Made by a program: the position numbers and the translations under genes
The notes under the pieces: generated by a model
Seen by the model: the letters and a program-made list of their open reading frames with translations, nothing else
Database searches by the model: none
Told to the model about the DNA's origin: nothing
In this document: piece by piece, positions 7,728 to 10,590 of the stretch
Layout of the letters: each line of letters begins with the position of its first letter
Position numbering within the stretch: the first letter of the stretch is position 1
Assembly: GCA_029289015.1 (NCBI GenBank)
Contig: JARFUL010000147.1
Location: forward strand, 1 to 10,590
Reading direction: 5' to 3'
Length of the DNA stretch: 10,590 bases
Source: Syntrophobacteria bacterium
Lineage (GTDB): Bacteria; Desulfobacterota; Syntrophobacteria; JARFUL01

Positions 7728-8513
7728 ATGGTTGACCGCTACCTTGGCAGACGTCAAAAGCTTCTGAAAAAGGGCACGGGGTTCGACTGACTCCCCGGGT
7801 GCAGCGCCCCCGGTTGCAGGATTTTGGGGGTGAGGGTTCAGGTAACGGTGTTCGACCTCATCGCGCTTATGGATATGATGGCGCGCAAGGTGGGGGAGAT
7901 CTTCGACGACGCGGTGGAGACCGGGGTCACCGAGACCGACTTCGGGTGGCCCTACAGGGCCTTCCACATGGTGGTGAAGAAGCCCTGCCCTTTCCTTGTA
8001 GGCGACCTGTGCGCGGTCCACCATGCCAAGCCGCTGGCGTGCAGGCTCTTCCCGGAGGCCTTCATAGTGAGGGAGAAGATCGAGGAGCTGCGCAGGCACC
8101 CGGAGTTCAGGTTCTTCCCCTGCGTTATCACGCCCCCGGTGCTGAGCGACGACGGCAGGGACGCGGTGATGGAGTTCGACGCGATGTGGCAGAGGGAGCG
8201 CGCGGTGTCCAACCACTTTGTGTTCGGCGCGCCAGCAGTTCTGGTGGACGCGCGGCGGCTCCCCAAAAAAGAGGAGGAGAGCCGCAACCTCTTCTCAAGC
8301 CCCGCGCTGCTCATGAAGGTCAAAGAGAGGGTTGCGCCCCTTGAATGCGGGGAGGTGAGGGAAAGGCTCCTGGCCCGGCTGTTGGACCGGAGCTTCGTCG
8401 CGAGGCTCCTACGGGAGAGCGAAACTCCCGGCATGATCTTCGAGGTAAGCACCGAGGGGTTTTTCCCGAAGCCGCACAGGCCCTCGCCGGCTCTCCACGC
8501 GAGGTATATCTAG
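7728..8513 (+). CDS. YkgJ-family cysteine-cluster protein, candidate selenoprotein (in-frame TGA at codon 21)
   Basis: Read from the ATG at 7728, the frame is open to TAG at 8511-8513 except for TGA at 7788-7790. With TGA read as selenocysteine the product is 261 residues. The N-terminal cluster is then FD-U21-LPG-C25-SAPG-C30-R, followed by VQVTVFDLIAL. This matches the layout of YkgJ (zinc/iron-chelating CxCxxCC) proteins, where the first position is a cysteine. The second part of the family signature is clear: CPFL (C87), C95 and KPLACRLFP (C105), with C132 further on. The function of the family is unknown; metal binding is inferred from the cysteines. A perfect AGGAGG precedes the ATG, and a SECIS-like hairpin follows the TGA. 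Alternatives: a nonsense mutation from TGC/TGT, a sequencing error, or initiation at the in-frame TTG at 7824, which would remove half of the metal cluster. It lies 11 bases after the lipoprotein gene. Confidence 0.72.
7791..7834 (+). promoter_or_regulatory. SECIS-like hairpin immediately after the in-frame TGA
   Basis: A 7-bp stem pairs 7805-7811 (CGCCCCC) with 7826-7832 (GGGGGTG, one G-U) around a 14-base loop, GGUUGCAGGAUUUU; a U-A pair may close a smaller loop inside it. The loop starts 21 bases after TGA, and G is among its first two bases, as in bacterial SECIS elements. An alternative hairpin, 7800-7805 with 7813-7818, has a 7-base loop beginning with G, 15 bases after TGA. The 10-mer CGGUUGCAGG (7811-7820) also occurs, as I recall it, in the Escherichia coli fdhF SECIS. 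The structures are by eye, not folded computationally. Confidence 0.5.
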
Positions 8514-8516
8514 GCC

Positions 8517-8535
8517 GGGTGGGTGGGCCGGAGGG
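8517..8535 (+). other. G-quadruplex motif in the convergent gene gap
   Basis: Four GGG runs with loops of 1, 1 and 5 bases (8517-8519, 8521-8523, 8525-8527, 8533-8535) meet the classical four-run G-quadruplex pattern. They occupy the 24-base gap between the stop of the YkgJ-family gene and the stop of the converging J-domain gene. No conventional hairpin/T-run terminator is seen in that gap. Confidence 0.6.
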
Positions 8536-8537
8536 TG

Positions 8538-9344
8538 TCAGGATATCTCCACCACCAGAAAGAGGTCCTGGCCAGGCGCGCCCAGCGCGTCCTTGAGCCT
8601 TAGCCTCGTGCCTTCCTTCACCCCTGCCGGCACCGTGACCCTGAACCTCTTCGGCTTTCCTGCCACCTCCACCTGCACCTGGATCTTCGCGCCCCTCTTG
8701 GCGCTCTCGGTGGATATGGGCAGCACCACGGTTTTTTCCGGAGACCGGGGAAGCTCCCTCGGGGACTCTTCCGCGCGGCTCACCAGGTAGTCCGCGGCCC
8801 TCTTGCCCACGTGCGCGAGCTTCCTTATCCCCCGACCCACGAGCTTTCCGGCCTCCTCCCAGAGCGAGATCTCGCGGCGCGCGGGAAAACCCTTTCCGGG
8901 GAAGCTCCTGCCAAAGGGCCCGATGAAGAAGACCCCGGCCATGAAGAACCCCCGGCCCTCGAAGAAGACCCGGTTTATATAGGACTCGTCGAAGCGCACC
9001 CCGGTCTTCTCGAACTCCCTCTTGAGGTCCGTGAACATCTGCGCGAAGGAGGGGTTGTTGAACAGGTCCTTGAGGATCTCCTCCTGGGAGTAGGTGAACC
9101 GGGTGTCTCTCGCGCCTATTCCGTCGAGGGTTTGGTCGTAGAGCCTTCTCTTTTCGGGGTCGCCGAGCACGCCGTAGGCCTCGTTCAGGGCCTTGAACTT
9201 CTCCTCTGCCCCGGGGTCGCCGGGGTTGCGGTCCGGGTGGTGCTCGAGCGCGAGCTTCCGGTAGACCCGCTTTATCTCCCCGGGGTTAGCATCGCGGCTT
9301 ATCCCCAGAATCTCGTAGTAGTCCTTTATCGCGCGGTTGTTCAT
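8538..9344 (-). CDS. J-domain protein (DnaJ-like co-chaperone without zinc finger)
   Basis: A 268-residue protein. Residues 6-72 are a J domain with the diagnostic HPD (36-38), which stimulates Hsp70/DnaK ATPase activity. Residues about 122-153 are rich in glycine and phenylalanine, like the G/F linker of DnaJ. There are no cysteine CxxCxGxG repeats, so it is not classical DnaJ. The C-terminal 65 residues resemble a single DnaJ C-terminal beta-sandwich, with [15 protein letters not shown] (236-250), as in CbpA-like or shortened type B/C proteins. Start: the ATG at 9344 has an AAGGA ribosome site; an in-frame TTG at 9389 lies within the predicted promoter and is unlikely to be used. It is transcribed toward the YkgJ-family gene, 24 bases away. 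Confidence 0.9.
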   Translation of the reverse strand: MNNRAIKDYYEILGISRDANPGEIKRVYRKLALEHHPDRNPGDPGAEEKFKALNEAYGVLGDPEKRRLYDQTLDGIGARDTRFTYSQEEILKDLFNNPSFAQMFTDLKREFEKTGVRFDESYINRVFFEGRGFFMAGVFFIGPFGRSFPGKGFPARREISLWEEAGKLVGRGIRKLAHVGKRAADYLVSRAEESPRELPRSPEKTVVLPISTESAKRGAKIQVQVEVAGKPKRFRVTVPAGVKEGTRLRLKDALGAPGQDLFLVVEIS

Positions 9345-9389
9345 CGTTTCCTTCCCAAGGCTTTTTTGGTATCTGCCCGGCCGTATCAA

Positions 9390-9418
9390 TGAATAGCACT
9401 ACCTTTTGAGGGAGTCAA
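9390..9418 (-). promoter_or_regulatory. Predicted sigma70 promoter of the J-domain gene
   Basis: On the minus strand, TTGACT (9418-9413) and TATTCA (9395-9390) are 17 bases apart. This would give a leader of roughly 40 bases before the ATG at 9344. No heat-shock (sigma32 or CIRCE) signature is evident. Confidence 0.45.
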
Positions 9419-9451
9419 CCCGGGGGCTTTTTAAGAGACCGAGGCAAAAAA

Positions 9452-9487
9452 AGGAGTACGGGGCATATTTTAACTCCTGATTTTTAT
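9452..9487. terminator. Weak bidirectional terminator-like hairpin
   Basis: AGGAGT (9452-9457) pairs with ACTCCT (9473-9478) around a 15-base loop. It has an A-run on the left side and TTTTTATT on the right, so either strand would read as a hairpin followed by T's. The stem is only 6 bp, and neither adjacent gene reads into it. It marks the composition boundary. Confidence 0.25.
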
Positions 9488-9620
9488 TATAACTTTTACC
9501 AATTAGGTAGTAGATGGCATAGTAGGATTAATGAGAGAAACTCTTTCAAAGTGTTGATAAAAATCATTAGAGTGAATGGCGGCATCTTTAGCAAAATGTC
9601 ATAATAGCCGAAAAAATGTA

Positions 9621-9658
9621 AAGTAAACTTGACAATAACCTTAGGCTTTCGGTACTCT
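9621..9658 (+). promoter_or_regulatory. Possible promoter/operator of the Xre/ImmA gene
   Basis: A perfect -35 TTGACA (9629-9634) is followed 18 bases later by a poor -10, TACTCT (9653-9658). The small inverted repeat AAGT-AA-ACTT (9621-9630) overlaps the -35 and could be an operator for the encoded repressor-like HTH. The leader to the ATG would be about 60 bases. Confidence 0.3.
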
Positions 9659-9725
9659 GGCCAAAATCACGAATTTCCTACCAGAAGAGTCCCGAAATCT
9701 TTCCTTGAAAAGGAGAGGACCAATT

Positions 9726-10590
9726 ATGTGGCAAGGTGACCAGCTCAAGAAAGAGCTGAAGGCCAAAGGTTTGTCTGCTTCCAGGCTAGCCAAAGAACTA
9801 GGAGTATCAAGAACTGCGGTCAGCGACTGGATAAAAGGGAGCATACCGAGAGGGCAACATCTCGTAAATATTTGTAGAGTCCTTAATGTCAGTCCTGAAT
9901 TTTTTTTCTTAAAGGATAGCTCCGATATATCCATGCCGGTTCATCGTAAGAGATTAGCTGGAAGAATCAAAGAATCCGACAAAAATACATCTCTAGAACT
10001 TGCTGGTGAATACCTTAACTTTTTCAGAAACTCAAGACCACCTGTTTTGAAATTTGTAACACATATTTCAGATAAAGAAGAAGATCAGTTAGCATTAGCT
10101 AACAACATGAGAGAATTATCTGGTGTGGATTATTCTGATCCTATCGACTACCAACATGTATTTAAGCTTTATAAAGAACTTAGTATAGTAGCAATATTTA
10201 GGGATTTCCCAAAGTCAATTAAAAAGGCTTATGCTTTCCACAGTAACATAAATAATCATAGAGTGGTTTTTATAAACAATGACACACACCTAAATGACCT
10301 AATTTTTGCCTTGTTTCATGAAGCTATACATACAATTATCGACCCAAAAGATAGAGTGCAGACAGGATTTTATGAAGAGATAGAAGAAAAGTTTTGTGAC
10401 AATGTTGCGGGGCTTATTCAGTTTCCCCCTGCTTACATAGACAGAATTGAAAAAGCTACTAAGGGACTACGCAAGGCGCAGAAGGTTACAACAGTTAAAT
10501 TCTTTGCCAATGAATATAAGCATGCGACTTATGGGATTTCTAAAATAATTAGAGAAAGAAGACCTGGGGTCCTAGACGACATAAGTCCAA
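9726..10590 (+). CDS. Xre-family HTH plus ImmA/IrrE-type metallopeptidase (3' end outside window)
   Basis: 288 codons are visible; the gene continues past the right edge. Residues about 5-62 form a Cro/C1-type helix-turn-helix (SASRLAKELGVSRTAVSDWIKG at 17-38). Residues about 140-235 form an IrrE/ImmA-like (DUF955, COG2856) zinc peptidase with HEAIH (198-202) and an acidic cluster EEIEE (217-221) that may supply the third metal ligand. Such fusions occur in phage and integrative-element regulators, where the peptidase cleaves a partner repressor, and in toxin-antitoxin-like modules. Which applies here cannot be told because the downstream partner is not visible. An AGGAG/AGAGGA purine stretch lies 6-10 bases before the ATG. 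Its AT-rich codon use is sharply unlike the GC-rich genes to the left, a sign of horizontal transfer. Confidence 0.9.
   Translation, partial: MWQGDQLKKELKAKGLSASRLAKELGVSRTAVSDWIKGSIPRGQHLVNICRVLNVSPEFFFLKDSSDISMPVHRKRLAGRIKESDKNTSLELAGEYLNFFRNSRPPVLKFVTHISDKEEDQLALANNMRELSGVDYSDPIDYQHVFKLYKELSIVAIFRDFPKSIKKAYAFHSNINNHRVVFINNDTHLNDLIFALFHEAIHTIIDPKDRVQTGFYEEIEEKFCDNVAGLIQFPPAYIDRIEKATKGLRKAQKVTTVKFFANEYKHATYGISKIIRERRPGVLDDISP

Larger units (their letters stand above)
9345..9725. other. Divergent intergenic region spanning a GC-to-AT composition change
   Basis: A 381-base gap between the J-domain gene and the Xre/ImmA gene. The first about 100 bases match the GC-rich flank and carry the J-domain promoter. 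From about 9475 the sequence is AT-rich like the downstream gene. No convincing gene, tRNA or repeat was found in it; a small reading frame on the minus strand (9641-9934) merely overlaps the true downstream gene. It contains a terminator-like hairpin and a possible plus-strand promoter, listed separately. Confidence 0.6.

Noticed and set aside
7824..8513. Start of the YkgJ-family protein at the TTG at 7824
   Set aside because: It lacks the upstream AGGAGG and cuts off the N-terminal half of the cysteine cluster that the upstream frame supplies.
9641..9934. 97-codon minus-strand open frame
   Set aside because: It overlaps the clearly supported Xre-ImmA gene and has no recognisable features.
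1..10590. CRISPR arrays, tRNA or rRNA genes, insertion-sequence ends
   Set aside because: No regularly spaced repeats, cloverleaf sequences or transposase-like coding were seen anywhere in the window.

Overview
The window looks like bacterial chromosome, mostly GC-rich, from a Gram-negative organism (it has a lipoprotein signal peptide and lacks Gram-positive hallmarks). FmdE-family and YkgJ-family proteins, a soluble GAF histidine kinase and a candidate selenoprotein would suit an anaerobic lineage such as Desulfobacterota or a related deep branch, but nothing here fixes the taxonomy. UGA serves as an ordinary stop in several genes, so the genetic code is standard.

Layout: (1) Positions 1-3214, minus strand, hold a two-gene operon. 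A short FmdE-like protein is followed, through a 4-base ATGA overlap, by a large MrfA-type DEAH helicase. Its C-terminus runs into a DEDD 3'-5' exonuclease domain, and the gene leaves the window at base 1. (2) Divergent from it is the EngB/YihA ribosome-assembly GTPase (3237-3821), then an orphan soluble GAF sensor histidine kinase (3929-5272). (3) A more AT-rich gene encodes a membrane-anchored calcineurin-like phosphoesterase (5387-6991) with a long inverted repeat near its 3' end. (4) A small lipoprotein gene (7048-7716) lies 11 bases upstream of a YkgJ-family cysteine-cluster gene. (5) A minus-strand J-domain protein (8538-9344) converges on it, with a G-quadruplex motif in the 24-base gap. 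(6) From about 9475 the base composition turns AT-rich. A Xre-type HTH plus ImmA/IrrE metallopeptidase gene begins at 9726 and runs off the right edge, which suggests the edge of an acquired island.

The most notable observation is the YkgJ gene. Its natural start appears to be an ATG at 7728 preceded by a perfect AGGAGG, but codon 21 is an in-frame TGA (7788-7790). The frame continues without interruption to 8513. The TGA lies where this family normally has the first cysteine of its metal-binding cluster, and a strong GC-rich hairpin follows it at the distance expected of a bacterial SECIS. The simplest reading is a selenocysteine-containing YkgJ protein. A nonsense mutation or sequencing error is the main alternative.

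A second notable feature is the fusion of the two mitomycin-repair activities, MrfA helicase and MrfB exonuclease, in one polypeptide.
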